This document shows, in pieces, positions 21,217-33,671 of a stretch of 64,000 bases of DNA. Both the position numbers and the translations under genes were made by a program. This DNA comes from Vulpes vulpes (lineage: Eukaryota > Chordata > Mammalia > Carnivora > Canidae), in NCBI RefSeq assembly GCF_048418805.1, contig NC_132782.1, positions 140,102,269-140,166,268 on the forward strand. The letters are read 5' to 3'. Position 1 is the stretch's first letter; each line of letters begins with the position of its first letter. Under the pieces are notes generated by a model. The model saw nothing but the letters and a program-made list of their open reading frames with translations, had not been told where the DNA came from and made no database searches.

Positions 21217-21413
21217 GAATAACTCCTCCTCTCTGCCTTCTCACTGTCACTTTAACTGGGGACCATACAGAAAAGAGTATTACAGAGTATTAATGGGAGT
21301 ATTAGCTGAGGGAAGAAGGGACCATAATCACAGAGGGAAGAGAGAGGAGGAGTGATGCAAAGTAGACAGGTAATAATCTCAAGAGCCAAAGAAAGTTCAA
21401 GCATCCCAACACG

Positions 21414-21469
21414 TAAGAATGCTCATTCAGCATTCTTATGCTTATGAATTCTGCTTAATTCATAAGCAT
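21414..21469. other. Two adjoining perfect hairpins
   Basis: Hairpin 1: 9-bp arms TAAGAATGC/GCATTCTTA (21414-21422, 21430-21438) with a 7-nt loop. Hairpin 2: 13-bp arms ATGCTTATGAATT/AATTCATAAGCAT (21438-21450, 21457-21469) with a 6-nt loop. They share one base. Function unknown. Confidence 0.8.
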
Positions 21470-21699
21470 TACTCCCAGTAGAAGAAGACTTTGTCTCAGG
21501 ACACTCTTTGGGTAGAAGTTCAATCAACACAAGAGAAAAAGAACCTGAGAACTTGTCTGTGTCGTCTTTAAAGTTTGGCTGCGAGATAATAAAAGAAACA
21601 TGAGGAAAGGAATAAAAAAGAGTAATCTCTGCTAGTAAATGTTTCTATTCTGATAGACTAGGAAAATTAACACAGTAAACAGAATGTAGCTTTTTTTTA

Positions 21700-21954
21700 T
21701 TGAAAATGATTGAGGACACAGGGTCAAACATGATTTACGATTTAATAACTAAGTACCACGAGAATAATGCCAACTCTCTCTCTTCTGGGGGCACCACAGA
21801 CATCGCTGTCATTGAATCTGCCAAAAATGGTCTTGCCTGTCCTGGCTTGGCAGAGAGTGATTACACTGTCATAAATTCAGAACCATCCCATATGGACTCC
21901 CCTTCCAATCACTTCATTAATGTCACACTCTGCCTTCACAGAAACCACAAATAA
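21700..21954 (+). other. Unidentified codon-like open frame
   Basis: 84-codon frame ending TAA at 21952-21954, from a non-ATG start in an AT-rich context. Composition is protein-like (mixed polar, with motifs such as SSGGTTDIAVIESAKNG and ESDYTVINSEPS) and the DNA is less AT-biased than its flanks. A T-rich tract lies just upstream (21690-21698), and an AG near 21712 could act as a weak splice acceptor. I do not recognise the protein. It may be an exon, a pseudogene piece or chance. Confidence 0.25.
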
Positions 21955-22455
21955 CTGTACTATAAGCAAATGGTGCTTGATTGTTATGGTTAGACACAAT
22001 ATGAGTAAAACTACTGAAATTTTGTATTCAGGCAATGTGCCATCATTCCTCTCTGGTAGTAAAAATGGTAAGAACAGATTTGATGCTATGACATCAATAA
22101 GACAAAACCCAAGAGGTAAAATAAAAAGGAATGATCTCTTTTCTCCTTTTATTTTTACATGTCCAAATATATTCTTTTTAAAATCTTTTTCTGAAGATTT
22201 GTACTAGATATAATTCTGCAGGAGCGCTCTCAACAAAGTTCCATAGTGTGAAAAATCAGAAAATTAGCAATGTTTTGTACCTAAAGAAGACAGAACTGTT
22301 TTGCAGGTAGAAATTATGGTCATATGTCTATAGTTAGGGTTCACTTATTTACTTACTAAATATTTACCAAGAAGTATGTAGTATATATATATATAGCACC
22401 ATATTAAATCCTATGGGGGATACAAAGATAAATCTAAAATAAGCTCTATCCATGA

Positions 22456-22917
22456 ATACTTGTGTAGTGTGGGTGGGAATGTAAACTGGCGCAGCCACTG
22501 TCAGAAACAGTGTGGAGGTTCCTCAAAAAAGTCAAAAATAGAACTACCTTATGATCCAGCAATACTGGGAATTTACCCAAAGAACCCAAAAATATTAATT
22601 CAAAGGGATACATGCACCCCTATATTTATAGCAGCATTATTTAAATAGCCAAGATATAGAGGCGGCCCATGTCCATCGAGTGATGAATGGACAAAGAAGA
22701 TGGGGTCTATATATATATATATATAGATAGATATATAGATATTCCATATATAATGGAATATTATTCAGCCATAGAAAGAATGAAATCTTGCCATTTGCAA
22801 TGACATGGATGGAGCTAGAGAGTAAATCCTAAGCCAATAAGTCAGTCAAAGACAAATACTATGTAATTTATTTTACTCATATGTAGAAACAAAACAAATA
22901 AACAAAGGGAAAAAATA
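22456..22917 (+). mobile_element. LINE-1 fragment, end of ORF2 into 3' region
   Basis: Reads 'gtgtggaggttcctcaaaaaagtc', 'ccttatgatccagcaatactgggaatttaccc', 'acatgcacccctatatttatagcagcattat', 'aatggaatattattcagccatag': the standard order of the L1 ORF2 C-terminus. Broken by stops and by a TA/GATA run at 22707-22742. 5'-truncated, and ends in an A-rich stretch that runs into (GA)n. Confidence 0.85.
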
Positions 22918-22937
22918 AGAGAGAGAGAGAGAGAGAA

Positions 22938-22979
<42 letters not shown>
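22918..22979. repeat. (GA)n microsatellite
   Basis: About 62 bp of GA units with two interruptions (gaaagacagtga), probably grown from the L1 tail. Likely polymorphic. Confidence 0.9.
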
Positions 22980-22981
<2 letters not shown>

Positions 22982-22984
22982 AAA

Positions 22985-23243
22985 ACACACAGAGGAGAAG
23001 GTCATGTGAAGATGAAGAGGGAGATTGGAGTTAGGCACTTATGAGTGAAAAAATGCCCAGAGCCACCAGAATTTGAAAGAAGCAAGGCAGGATTCTCTTC
23101 TAGAGACTCCAGAAGGAATGCGATTCAGCTAACACCTTGATTTTGGACTTCTGGCCTTCAGGTCTATGAAAGAATGAATTTCTGTTGTTGTAAGCTCCTG
23201 GCTTTGGGGTAATTTGTTAGAGAAGCCCTAGGAAACTAATAAT
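22985..23243 (+). mobile_element. MLT1-type LTR, 3' part
   Basis: ERVL-MaLR LTR in plus orientation: 'cacagaggagaaggtcatgtgaagatgaag', 'accttgattttggacttctggccttcagg', 'gaatgaatttctgttgttgtaagc', and end 'agccctaggaaactaata'. The 5' part is missing; it starts where the L1/(GA)n ends. Confidence 0.75.
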
Positions 23244-23289
23244 AGATGCCAAGTTTTCAATGAACCTTATCGTGACCACCCTTTTAAAA

Positions 23290-23535
23290 ATGTCTCCTCA
23301 TCTCCCCCACTGCCCCTCGTACTTCTGGTTTTGTTTAACCTGCTCTATTTTTATAGCACATATCACTTTCTAGAATACTGTAAGTTTACTTTTTCCAAAA
23401 TACATAGTTTATTATCCATTTCTCACTAGAATATAAAATCCACAAAGGCAAGGATTCTTGTATTTTTTTTTTCACTAATCTATCTTACTGTCTAAAATAA
23501 TGCTTGGCACATGTTAGATGCACAAGAAATATTTG
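23290..23535 (+). mobile_element. LINE/L2 3' end
   Basis: Reads 'ctcactagaatataaaatccacaaaggcaaggattcttg...ttactgtctaaaataatgcttggcacatgttagatgcacaagaaatatttg', the L2 3' end. A SINE inserted in its last bases and duplicated AAGAAATATTTG. Confidence 0.7.
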
Positions 23536-23724
23536 GGTTTTTTAAAAAGATTTTATTTATTTATTCATGAGAGGGAGAGAAAGAGAGAGACTGAGGCAGA
23601 GACACAGGCAGAAGGAGAAGCAGGCTCCATGCAGGGAGACTGTTGTGGGACTTGATCCTGAGACTCTAGGATCATGCCCTGAGCCAAAGGCAGGCGCTTA
23701 ACTGCTGAGCCCCCCAGGGATCCC
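23536..23724 (-). mobile_element. SINEC_Cf-like
   Basis: Minus-strand SINE ending 'cccccagggatccc'. Perfect 12-bp TSD AAGAAATATTTG (23524-23535, 23725-23736), inside an L2 tail. Confidence 0.94.
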
Positions 23725-24624
23725 AAGAAATATTTGTTAATGAGAGCAGTCACAAATGTGAGAAAGCACATGAGACATTTGATGAGCAATGGGTTCCAGA
23801 GTCTGGAGTTCACCAATGGATCCTTGCAATACAAATCTGGAAAATCTGCATTACAGGAGATAATGATTTCAAACTTCACTTGTGAACCAGCAGTGCTTTG
23901 CTTTGTGTAAGGACATTGTGTGATCAGAGCTATGCCTTGTGACACACACCTGAGGACTCCTTCCTTGTTGAGGAAGTCATCTAATGAAAAACTCCTGGCT
24001 TCTCATGGCTCCTTAACTTGTTTTTCCCAAAGGAGGAGATGGAGCTCATTTTCATGATGAGTTAGATAAAGGAATAAACTACATTAGCTCAGGCCACACT
24101 CGTCCTCTTTCCTTGCTTTTGAGAGGCTTCTTGCAGGACGCACACACTTTGTTCTCCCATGCCATTACTTTTACGAGGGCCACGTTCCTGCACGGAGAGG
24201 CCTGCGATGTTCAGTGCTGCTTGTGATACTGTAGCTGACCTAAGAGTTGTAAGAACAGCAATGAAACCTGCAATAATGTCATGTATGCTTTCTACCCATT
24301 ATACTATCCTCCTGCCAGTAAAGTTATCAACATGGGCAAAGTTCCTTTGTCCTTTGATATCAGAGAATGAGAGGTGAATTTCCCCCAATCCATGATTTTC
24401 CTATTATATTTTGACATAGCATACAGAATCAAAAGACATCCAGAAAAACAAAAGATGTGTTGAGAAGATGGCAATGAAATATCACTTTTAAAATTGAGAA
24501 TTAAGAATGTTTTGAAAGTGTAGTTAAGGTCATCAAACATGTTGGTCTTTCTGAAAACAAGTCAAAAATGGTTGTTTTTCAAGAGCCTAGATGGAAAATA
24601 CCTCAGCCCAAGTCTAAGTTGTAT

Positions 24625-24745
24625 ATTTTACTAGCTCTTTTAATCTGGCCAATCATTTTGCACCTCTGGGCCTCAGTTTCTTCACATATGACTTAGTGGA
24701 AACTTTTTTGCTCATAAGACAGTTCTGAGTATTAAATGACTTGTT
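24625..24745 (+). repeat. MIR SINE fragment
   Basis: Reads 'aatctggccaatcattttgcacctctgggcctcagtttcttcacatatg...ttctgagtattaaatgactt', the MIR core and downstream part. Confidence 0.6.
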
Positions 24746-26929
24746 TTATGGAAACCTCCATAAACCATACCTCCATGAGAAGAGACTTCTTATAGAATAC
24801 CACTCCTGGCTTCTCTCCCACTCTCATCCATACCCAGGAAGGAGGAATAAGTTTAAAGAGAAGCCCCAGTGGGTAGATGCCACGACTGGGAAGGAACCTG
24901 GTCTAATTAGAAAGTAAAATACTAGCAAATCTATTGTGGCCACACATATATTCAGCTTTCAGCAGTAGCAGAACTTAATTTTTCTTCTATCTTATTGATT
25001 TTTCTATTTCTTTTTCATATGGTTCCAAAATTGGGTATAGAAGAGGTACATTATTAATAGCCTCCCTCAAAACTCCAACATCCTCTACAAATGCAAATTA
25101 ATGCAATTATCATGCAGTATCTTTGAGCATTGCTTGCAAATGAGTACCACGTGTATTTATTTTTGCTTACTTTCTCTGCCAGAAGCACAGAAATATCTTT
25201 ATCTTAGAGATCAAATCTTCTACAGCAATAGCAAATCAAGAAAGGTCAGAGAAAGAAAGAAACGAGATTAAATACTCAGTAAGTGATGTAGATTTGTTGT
25301 GCTTTGTAATTACGCAGTCCTTCACTGTACACTTCCTTAAAAATAAAAGTCTTCCTGTTCATGGTTTTGGGGTGTGTGTGTGTGTTTATGGTTTTCATCA
25401 AAAGAACTGCTCTTTCTTATCTTCAGAAAAGAAATGATCAAAGAGAAGTTTGTTCCTCTATGTTGCCCCTGTTCCCCTCAACTCCTCTCACTCCTCCGTT
25501 GAGGTCATTCTCCCCACACCCAGAGATAAGGAAGGAACTGGCCTTTTGTTTTCTTCTTCAGTTTCAAGTGGCTGGAAGACATTGCTTCTTGAGCTTAATC
25601 ACTAAGTAGCATAATATCCTCCAAGCATGGGTTATATGGTTATTTAAGAGAAAACTGTAGTTGTTTTAATATGGTTATTGTAGCCATACATTTTGTTTTT
25701 ATGAGTTTTTATATAGCACTATTACTTGTGTGGTAATCTTAAGGATATTGTTATAATTTGTTTTATGTGTTAAGTATTATAGAGGCCTTGCTAGCACTGC
25801 TATAGTTAAAGGTCTGCAAGCATCTCATTTGACTCATATTCTCTGACTTAAACCATTTTTTGTTACCAGGGGCTCCATACACAGCTTCTGCTCACTCATT
25901 TAAGCCACTGGAAATTTTTGCCTTTTCCTCAAAAGTATATCATCTCCAATCTCCTTCAAACGACGCCAATGAGAAATGGCCCATATTCTACACACTTTTC
26001 TACACATGCTAAGCTCTGTGGCCCTGTGTTTAGGCAGACAGAAGTCAGAGAAGTGATATTTCACTTCTTTTGATTCCTGCGTGCCAGCGGAGTGTGTTTG
26101 TGACCCAATCCTTTTTTATGTCTCCCTAATTTTTTCAGCTGTAACAGTAGTGCTTAGTTTGTCTCTTTTATGTTTAAGAAATCACAGATCTCAGATTTTG
26201 TCATTATTCATATGCCTTCAACGTACCTTCTCTGTTTTTCCTAATTCACACAAAGAGAAGATGTTCCTCAGAGAAGGCCATTCTGGAGTTGTCATGACAT
26301 CTTATTTCACTGGGCAACACTGTTTCTAGGAAAGCAGTTGCCGTTATTTAAGCAAGAACAGCTTACGTCTTATGCTGTGGGTTATAGCACAGGTGATAAC
26401 ATCTGACATTGTACAAGAATCACTGGGGACAACTACTGTATGCTTATAGCTCATTTTGTTTTCTTAGGAATTGCTCTGTGCTCATTAGGTGTGTTTGTTC
26501 TGTTCTGAGAGTTTTTTTGGCTTGGGCTACCATACAGAAAGGGACATACTGAACATTTACCCATAGATATACATGAATTACATACAGATGGCATCTAATC
26601 ACCTCACTGTGCGTTATTTTCGCTTTAAACCTCATCATATCCACAGTTAGGTAACAAAGAGAAGAAATAAAATTACACTGTAAATATCATGGTCACTTAG
26701 TCTCAAATGACTAGTCCATTTCTTTAATGACATTAAAAAGGCATCAAGAGAGAACATCCAGTTTGAGTCAAGATACAGAAAGTCACAAGCTACAAACTTT
26801 CCCACCCTAACAATGAGCCAGTTAAACTACAAAATCATAGATTTTTAAAGCCATATGAGAGCTGAAGAAACAAAAATAAACTAAATTCCAGAAAGTGATG
26901 AATTTTTCTGGAAGAGAACTACAGCTGCT
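24746..26929. other. Unassigned sequence
   Basis: No gene and no repeat I can place. A short (GT)n run lies at 25371-25385. Open frames of 60-80 codons on both strands have no domain. Confidence 0.45.
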
Positions 26930-29230
26930 TTCAGCGCTGTTAGAGTAGCAGAGGAGCTGGGAAGGGTAAACCAGCCAAGCTTTTAACAAACTTGTGGTGA
27001 CCACATGTGAGCTGGTGTGATGGATTAGAATCACTAACACCACAGAGGGAGTCTGCATCTACTTGCCAGCTCTTTCCATGACACATTACCAAACACACAG
27101 GTATAATATGCCCATGGCTGGGGCCCAGCAAGAACTCTGAGAGAGAGTTCACACTGTGGTTTGTAGGACCTTCCACTAGAGTAAGTCGATGGCCCGGCTG
27201 TGGAGGAGGGCAATGGGAAATCCCTCTGGGTACACTCGGAGCCTTCACTGAGTGTAGTCACTGGCTGTGAAAGATTTGAGAAAGAACCGGAGGACTGAAG
27301 AAAATAAAATAAAATTCTTCCTAGACACTTGGAGCCTTGGCCCAGTGCAATGCAGAGGTCTCCCAAAGGTTAGTACAGGAAAGCAGAGTGGAAAAAGTAC
27401 TACTGAGCTACAGAAAGCCAAGAGTGGAAGTGAAAGGAAAAAAGGACTTAGCAGTGACTAACAAAACAAACAGCTGTGTGTACAGGAGAGAGAAATCACC
27501 CACAATTTGGAAAGCTAGCAAAAAGGACTCTGAAGCAAGAAGAAATCTCTGGAGTTCCTTAAACATTTGAGGCTGGTGTTGACGTACAACAACCTAAAGC
27601 TGCAACAAAGCCCAAGCCCAGTTCAATTAACTGATTAGATTGATGCCACTGGACACTAGCAGCAGATGACAGAAGGGAAGATGGCTTTTTTCAATCTCTG
27701 GTATTCTTTTTACACACACTGTGTGGCATATAATTCAAAGTCTAAGACATGAAGAATCAACAAAATATCACCTACAATTAAGAGAAGATGAAATAGATGT
27801 GGACCCAGGATTGGCAAATATATTGGAAATATGAGGCAGGGATTTCAAATCCTAGGTTTTTATATTTAAATATGTTAAAGAACCTTGAGGGAAGTGGACA
27901 ACATGCATAAATAGCTGTGGAATTTGAGCAAAAGAACACACGCATACACACACACAAGAAAGAACCAAATAGAAATATAAAATATGTTATCAGATGAACA
28001 ATATATTCAGTAGGTTTAACATAAGACTAGAAATAGCAATGGAAAGAATCCATTGAATACACAGCAGTAGGAATTATTCAAATCAGAATATAAAGGAAAA
28101 ATATAAGGGAAGCCTTGGTGGCTCAGCAGTTGTGCGCCTGCCTTCGGCTCAGGTCATGATCCTGGAATCCCAGAATCGAGTCCCATGTTGGGCTCCCTGC
28201 ATGGAGCCTGCTTCTCCCTCTGCCTATGTCTCTGCCTCTCTCTCTGTGTCTCTCATGAATAAGTAAATAAAATATTTTTGAAAAGGAAAAATATAAATAA
28301 AACCCATAAGTGAGTGTCCAAGATCTGTGAGACATTATAAAAATACAAAATGGTCCAATATATGAAGAATTGGAATCTAAGTTGGAAAGAAAAGAGAAAG
28401 TGGAGCAGAATATTTGACTGATAAAGAAATGACTGAGAATTTTCCAAAACTGATTAAAGGTATCAACCTAGGATCCAAAAAGCACGTGAATACCAAGCCA
28501 GGACAAATTTAAAGAAAACCACAGTTAGTTAGGGACTTTGTCATCAAAATTCTGGAAATCCAAGAAAAAGAGAAGGCAAAAACTTTAGCCAAAGATTAAA
28601 GATACATTATATACTGAGACACAACAAGAAGAGTGATGGCTGACTTATCATCAGAAACAGTAACACTGGGACAAAGCTAAGCAACACATGAAAAGAGCAG
28701 AAAGAAAAAACATCATAAAATTACACAAACAGCAAAAAAAATCCAGCCATTATGAAGTGAAATTGAAGGGTTTTTTTTTTTTTAATATTTAGAAATACAC
28801 TTAGAGAATTCCCAGAACAACTGCCCTACATGGAATGTTAAAGAAGTGCTTCAGGATGAAGGAAATTGATGACAGAAGAAAGACCTGATCAGCAGGAAAA
28901 ACCAAAAGCATTAGGAAGAGTAAATATATGGGCAAATTATAAGACTGTTGTTCAAAAGACTATTGGCCAGTTCAAGTAAAAGTATTAACAATGGGCACAT
29001 AAGAAAAATAAATGACAAGAGGGGAAAACAGTGGTAAGGAGAGGAAAAAGGAAAGTATGGATACAAAGTTCTTACCTTGTTTGTGAAATAAGAAAGTACT
29101 ATTTGAAGGTACTCTGTGATAAGGGAAGGTGAATATTCAAATCTCTAGAGAAATCACTAAAAATAATACATATACAGCAAAAATATATATAGGAGACAAA
29201 AGGAATGCTAAAAAATATAGTTGATTTACT
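26930..29230 (+). mobile_element. Decayed L1/HAL1-type LINE, split by a SINE
   Basis: A-rich LINE-like text. After the SINE: 'tttccaaaactgattaaaggtatcaacc', 'ggacaaatttaaagaaaaccacag', 'gacacaacaagaagagtgatggctgacttatcatcagaaac', 'actgccctacatggaatgttaaagaagtgcttcaggatgaagg'. This order matches an old L1-related element encoding an ORF1-like protein (L1M or HAL1). Stops and frameshifts are throughout. Left edge uncertain. Confidence 0.55.
28107..28281 (+). mobile_element. SINEC
   Basis: Plus-strand SINE ('gggaagccttggtggctcagcag...gaatcgagtcccatgttggg...gaataagtaaataaaa') with perfect 15-bp TSD AAAGGAAAAATATAA at 28092-28106 and 28282-28296. It splits the older LINE. Confidence 0.95.
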
Positions 29231-31061
29231 ACATAATTGTCAAAATGCATCAACCTGAATCTTTGAGGTCTCTGCATTTTGTTGTTTGTGAATTAGCTCT
29301 CAATAATTAATTAATTAAAAACCTGCATAAGAGCTCCTTGAAGAAACACTTAACTGCTTTATACAGGCAGATCCCAAAGTCTTGGACTAGAAAGACAGAA
29401 AAGAAGACTGAAGAGGGTGTTGGTTCCTCGCTGCTCTCCTCTTCCCACCCCCCACCCAGAGAATAGGGCACACTACTTGACATCAACCTTTTACCTCTAG
29501 AGACAAAGGATGGAGTAAAAATAGTAGAACTATTTTTCTCTGAAACAAAACAGAACAAGTCTAATCAATTAGTGCTGATTGTGAGTGAAGGGACATAAGC
29601 TCGACACACAGAAGCAACCTCATTAAATTTTTGCTTAAACTTTTGTACTAATCTACATTTTAAAAGGTAGTTAATTGAAAATAATGGTATTTGGGGTTTT
29701 GTTTTCTTTTATTGTTTTTTTTTTTATTTCATGTTAATCCCATCTTAAATATATAGTCCCTTGAAGTCAGACACAAAAGCAAGACAAAGCTTGTTAATCA
29801 CAGGTGGATACCAAGGGAATGGTTTCCTTAGCAATGCTACCCTTATGTATTGAGCCCCTGGTTCAAACTTATGACAGTAGCCACACAGAGACGGCATGCT
29901 AAATTGCCTAGATTATTACACGGTGACTACATGGAGGATTTTACTAATTTGTAATGGAAATGTTTCACACCACAGAGTTCTTTCTTTGAAAGAATTTATC
30001 CAGCACTGTTGAGCCATGCATGTCTCATACTACACATATGTAAATACATATATATTTATGCATATATATTTATGTATAAATGATTAATAACATAACATCT
30101 GGCATTTTGAGGAATTGAAATTGTTGGAATGTTCTACATCGTTTTTCAACGATGACAGTAGCAAATCTTCTGACAGAGATTGAAGAAAGAGTAATGATGT
30201 AGGTGTTTATTTTGGAAGATATTTTCTAGGGAGAGGGTTTTAAGCAAAGATATATTACTCGAATCCTAGAGCTGAAAGGAATTAGGGGTCATCTGGTTCA
30301 TCTTCCATGCCCAAACTAGAACTCTCTCTTCTACTTTGACTGATGACCAACCTGTCTCTGCTTGAATTCTTTCAGTGACAGGGAAGTTTCTACTTTGGAA
30401 GTCAGCCCAATGGGATTCCTCTCCCGAGAAAAATGAATGTAGAGTTGCAGATACTGACTGTATTTAGTCTGTTCTTATAAGCTCTGTAGCTGAAAGGTCA
30501 CACAGAGTCAAATTTGGAGATGCAAATAAAGTTGGGGGAAGGAGAACTGAAATAGCAAAACAGGAGATGAATGAACAGAGAATAGTAAGCAGAGAGAAAG
30601 AGAGACAAGAAATCAGGCCATCTTAGCCCAAGTCATCCTGTTTCCTCATCCAAGCGTTTTCCATTTTTCTGCACTTGCGTTTATGTATTTCAAAATGTGT
30701 GCCATTTGGAGTGACAGCCCTCTAGAAAATATAAAACTGAACAAAACAAACAGTGAGAAGTATCTGAGATAGTGATTATGGTGATACATATTTTCTGATT
30801 ACTGAACACCAACCTTCGGGGGCTCTTTTTGGCAAGCAGAAAGATATTTGGGTTCTCGGGAGATGGAGCCTCAGCAAAAAGAGCCCAGGGAAAGTAGGAG
30901 TTGGGACAGTTTGCCAAGACCACTGCAAGATGGCACCCATTTTTGCCAATATAAAGTATTCCATGTCAAAACAATGATCTCTTAAGCTAAAAGTAACAAT
31001 TATTCTACTCTTTAAGTGACCAGTGGCTTGAAAATATTATTTTTTTTTCTACAAAATAATG
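29231..31061. other. Mostly unassigned; possible old repeat trace
   Basis: No gene. About 30260-30445 ('cctagagctgaaaggaattaggggtcatctggttcatc') may be a minus-strand MIR-class fragment. A TA-rich run with repeated 'catatatatttatg' lies at 30035-30080. Confidence 0.4.
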
Positions 31062-31076
31062 AGAAGAAGACCAGTG

Positions 31077-31262
31077 GGGGTGCTTGGATCGCTCAGTTGG
31101 TTAAACATCTGCCTTTGGCTCGGGTTGTGATCTCAGGGTCCTGGGATCAAGCCCCATGTGGGACTCCCTGCTCAGCAGGGAGTCTGCTTCTCTCTCTCCC
31201 TCTGCCCTCACCCCTGCCCTGCTCGTGTTCTCTTTCTCAAATAAATCAATAAAATTAAAAAA
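31077..31262 (+). mobile_element. SINEC, older subfamily, with (GAA)n tail
   Basis: Plus-strand SINE ('gtgcttggatcgctcagttggttaaacatctgcc...'). The tail passes into (GAA)n at 31263-31280. The TSD is GAAGACCAGTGG upstream (to 31076) and GAAGGCCAATGG downstream (to 31290), two mismatches. The target itself is GAA-rich, so the repeat may have grown from TSD plus tail. Confidence 0.88.
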
Positions 31263-31290
31263 AGAAGAAGAAGAAGAAGAAGGCCAATGG

Positions 31291-32079
31291 AGATTGTTAA
31301 CAATAGGAGTTGGTCAAATATCTTTAGCAGCCTGATCTTGAACGAGTACAATGAAGACAAACTTGAAAAACATATGGTTCTTACTTTTGATCAAGAAAAT
31401 GCATTCACTTACATTATTATAACTTCATGTAAATTCACTGTTTTATTATGCAAACATTGTGCCTTAGTCTGAATGGTGACTCCCTCCCCCATCTTCTTCT
31501 TCCTTGTTACTCACTCTTGACAGTTTCAGGGTACTTCTTCCTATGGTTTTACTCTCTTTATACACTCACTCCTCTCCATAGTATATATACATCCTCACAA
31601 TTGTAGGCATTTTTTTTTTCAGGTTTCAGCTCTAGGAGAGAAGTTTATCTCAAAAGTTCCCTACTGCTGACTTAGAAATCCAATTCCATCATATCTATGG
31701 ATAAGAGTGCCTCTGAGTATTATTAAATGATGTGGAATAGATGGATAAGCTTCAGATATTTACCAGAAAATCAAGAGTATAATTCTTTCTCCAAGAAAAG
31801 AAACTTAGCAATTACATTTTAAAAAGTTTTGTTAATCCCTATAGAGTGCCAAAAAATAGAGAAGTATAAAAAATGTCTGAAACATGCTGAATCTACCCCA
31901 GTTCTAGCCACATATCAAACCCATTTAGGGAATAGGATTATTTATTGTCTTTCCACATTTAAAAGAAATTTTTAGTTTAAAAAAAAGAAAGAAGCCGAGC
32001 AAACAATTCTGTTCTTAAAGGTTTGAAAAGCTTTCCATTTTAATATCCTTTTAATTTAAATAAATGTCTTACTCTAAAA
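31291..32079. other. Unassigned sequence
   Basis: No gene or clear repeat seen. A 10-base T run lies near 31609-31618. Confidence 0.4.
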
Positions 32080-32700
32080 AGAACACCATTCTTATGAAAT
32101 TTCCATGGCACATAAATTGGCACAAACTTTTGATAAAGAATTTAGTAGTATGTGTCAATGTTTAAATGTATAATAACCACCAATATTCTTCCTTGAAATA
32201 TACCCTGAAATGATAATTGGACAAATGCATACATATATCTATGTATTTACACATATGTGTGCATGTTTGTAACAATGCTCGCTGAAACAATTTTATAATA
32301 GACAATCTGAAAACATCCTAAATATCATTCATAAGGAATATAATACAGTATAGATAGCACATCTAATCAACAGAGTACTGTTCAGCAATTAAAATAAAAT
32401 AAACATTTTTAAGGCAAAGAAACAGGTTCTTAATACATTTCCATGTGAGAATAGCAGTTATAGAACAATCTATATAGCATGTAAAATTGTGTGTGTGTAC
32501 ACAAATGCATTCTGTCTGCATAAAGGAGGACATAAAAAAAGAGGCTTATAGAAATATTAACATTACTCAACTCTCCCTGGAGAGACTGTAGGTGATTTTT
32601 AATTTCTTAAAAAAATTTTATTAACTAATTAAGATGGGCATGCATAATTTTACAGTAGGAAAACACTACAGCATTCTTGTTTTTAAGCAAATATAGACTG
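32080..32700 (+). mobile_element. Old LINE-1 (L1M-type) ORF2 end and 3' UTR
   Basis: Order follows L1: 'ttgaaatataccctgaaatgataattgg', 'gtgcatgtttgtaacaatgctcgc', 'acaatctgaaaacatcctaaatatcattcataagg', 'agagtactgttcagcaattaaaat', then 'ctccctggagagactgtaggtgatttttaatttc'. Heavily mutated, with no open frame. Confidence 0.65.
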
Positions 32701-33382
32701 TGTCTGGATGCAGTGCAACAAAACAGGTGGAGTCTTCTGTGTCATGATGAAGAAATTCCACATAACTTATTTTTCATGTGAACAGGCCACACTCTCATAA
32801 CAATGCTTTTGATGAAATTAATTGTATTAAGTGTGCAACTGTGCTTATTAGCCCAAGTGTGTTTTAGCCACTTTCGTACAAACAAGTAATATATACCTAG
32901 GACACCTGATTTGGTAGAGAACAATCTATACCTGGGTAAAAGATAAAGATATAGGGTCTCTCTGAATTTTTTTTGCTGAAAATATGTATTAAAGCAAAGG
33001 GAGTTTTTTTATAACTTAAGTTATCATGAATTGAATTTTGAATCATCATTTTGCTAAACTTGCTTTATTTAAGTAAAAATATAACACTTTGGACATTTTT
33101 TATTCATCAATTACATTTTAAAATGGTTATCTAATAAACTGCATTTTACCATCTTATCAAGTCATTCAAAACTAGATTTGATGGGGAGCATATATTCTGA
33201 AAGAAATATTAAGACAGGCTGACAAGCTTATACATTGTACACTGAGTGAGACTATTTGATAATAGGAGCAAATAGGAAAAGCCAGGATTTGGCTAATGTC
33301 ATATCAGTAAATTTTGTTATAAGGTATTTGCTATATGGATATGGAATCCAAAAAGCAAATTAACATAAGGCTTTAATTTTTA

Positions 33383-33670
33383 CACTATGACTTGGTGGCT
33401 TAAAACAACAACCTTTATTTTCTTATAACTGTGTGGGCCAGGAATTCAGGTAGGACTCCCCTGGGCAGTTCTTTGCTTCCACATAGTATTAGTATGAGGT
33501 TAACGTCAGTTGGTTGCTGGAGAAAAAGTATCCAACATGGCTTCTCTACAAGTCCAGTGCCTTGGAGTGGATGGAAAACAGAGATACCTACTTCTCTCTG
33601 TCTCTGTCTCTCTTTCTCATGTAGTTCTTTATATGTGACCAGCTTAGGCTTTTTAATATATGTCTGAATG
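33383..33670 (-). mobile_element. MLT1-type LTR fragment
   Basis: On the plus strand: 'cttggtggcttaaaacaacaacctttattttcttataactgtgtgggccaggaattcagg', the inverted 3' end of a MaLR LTR. It becomes unrecognisable towards 33670, where ERVL pol sequence begins. Confidence 0.55.
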
Positions 33671-33671
33671 T

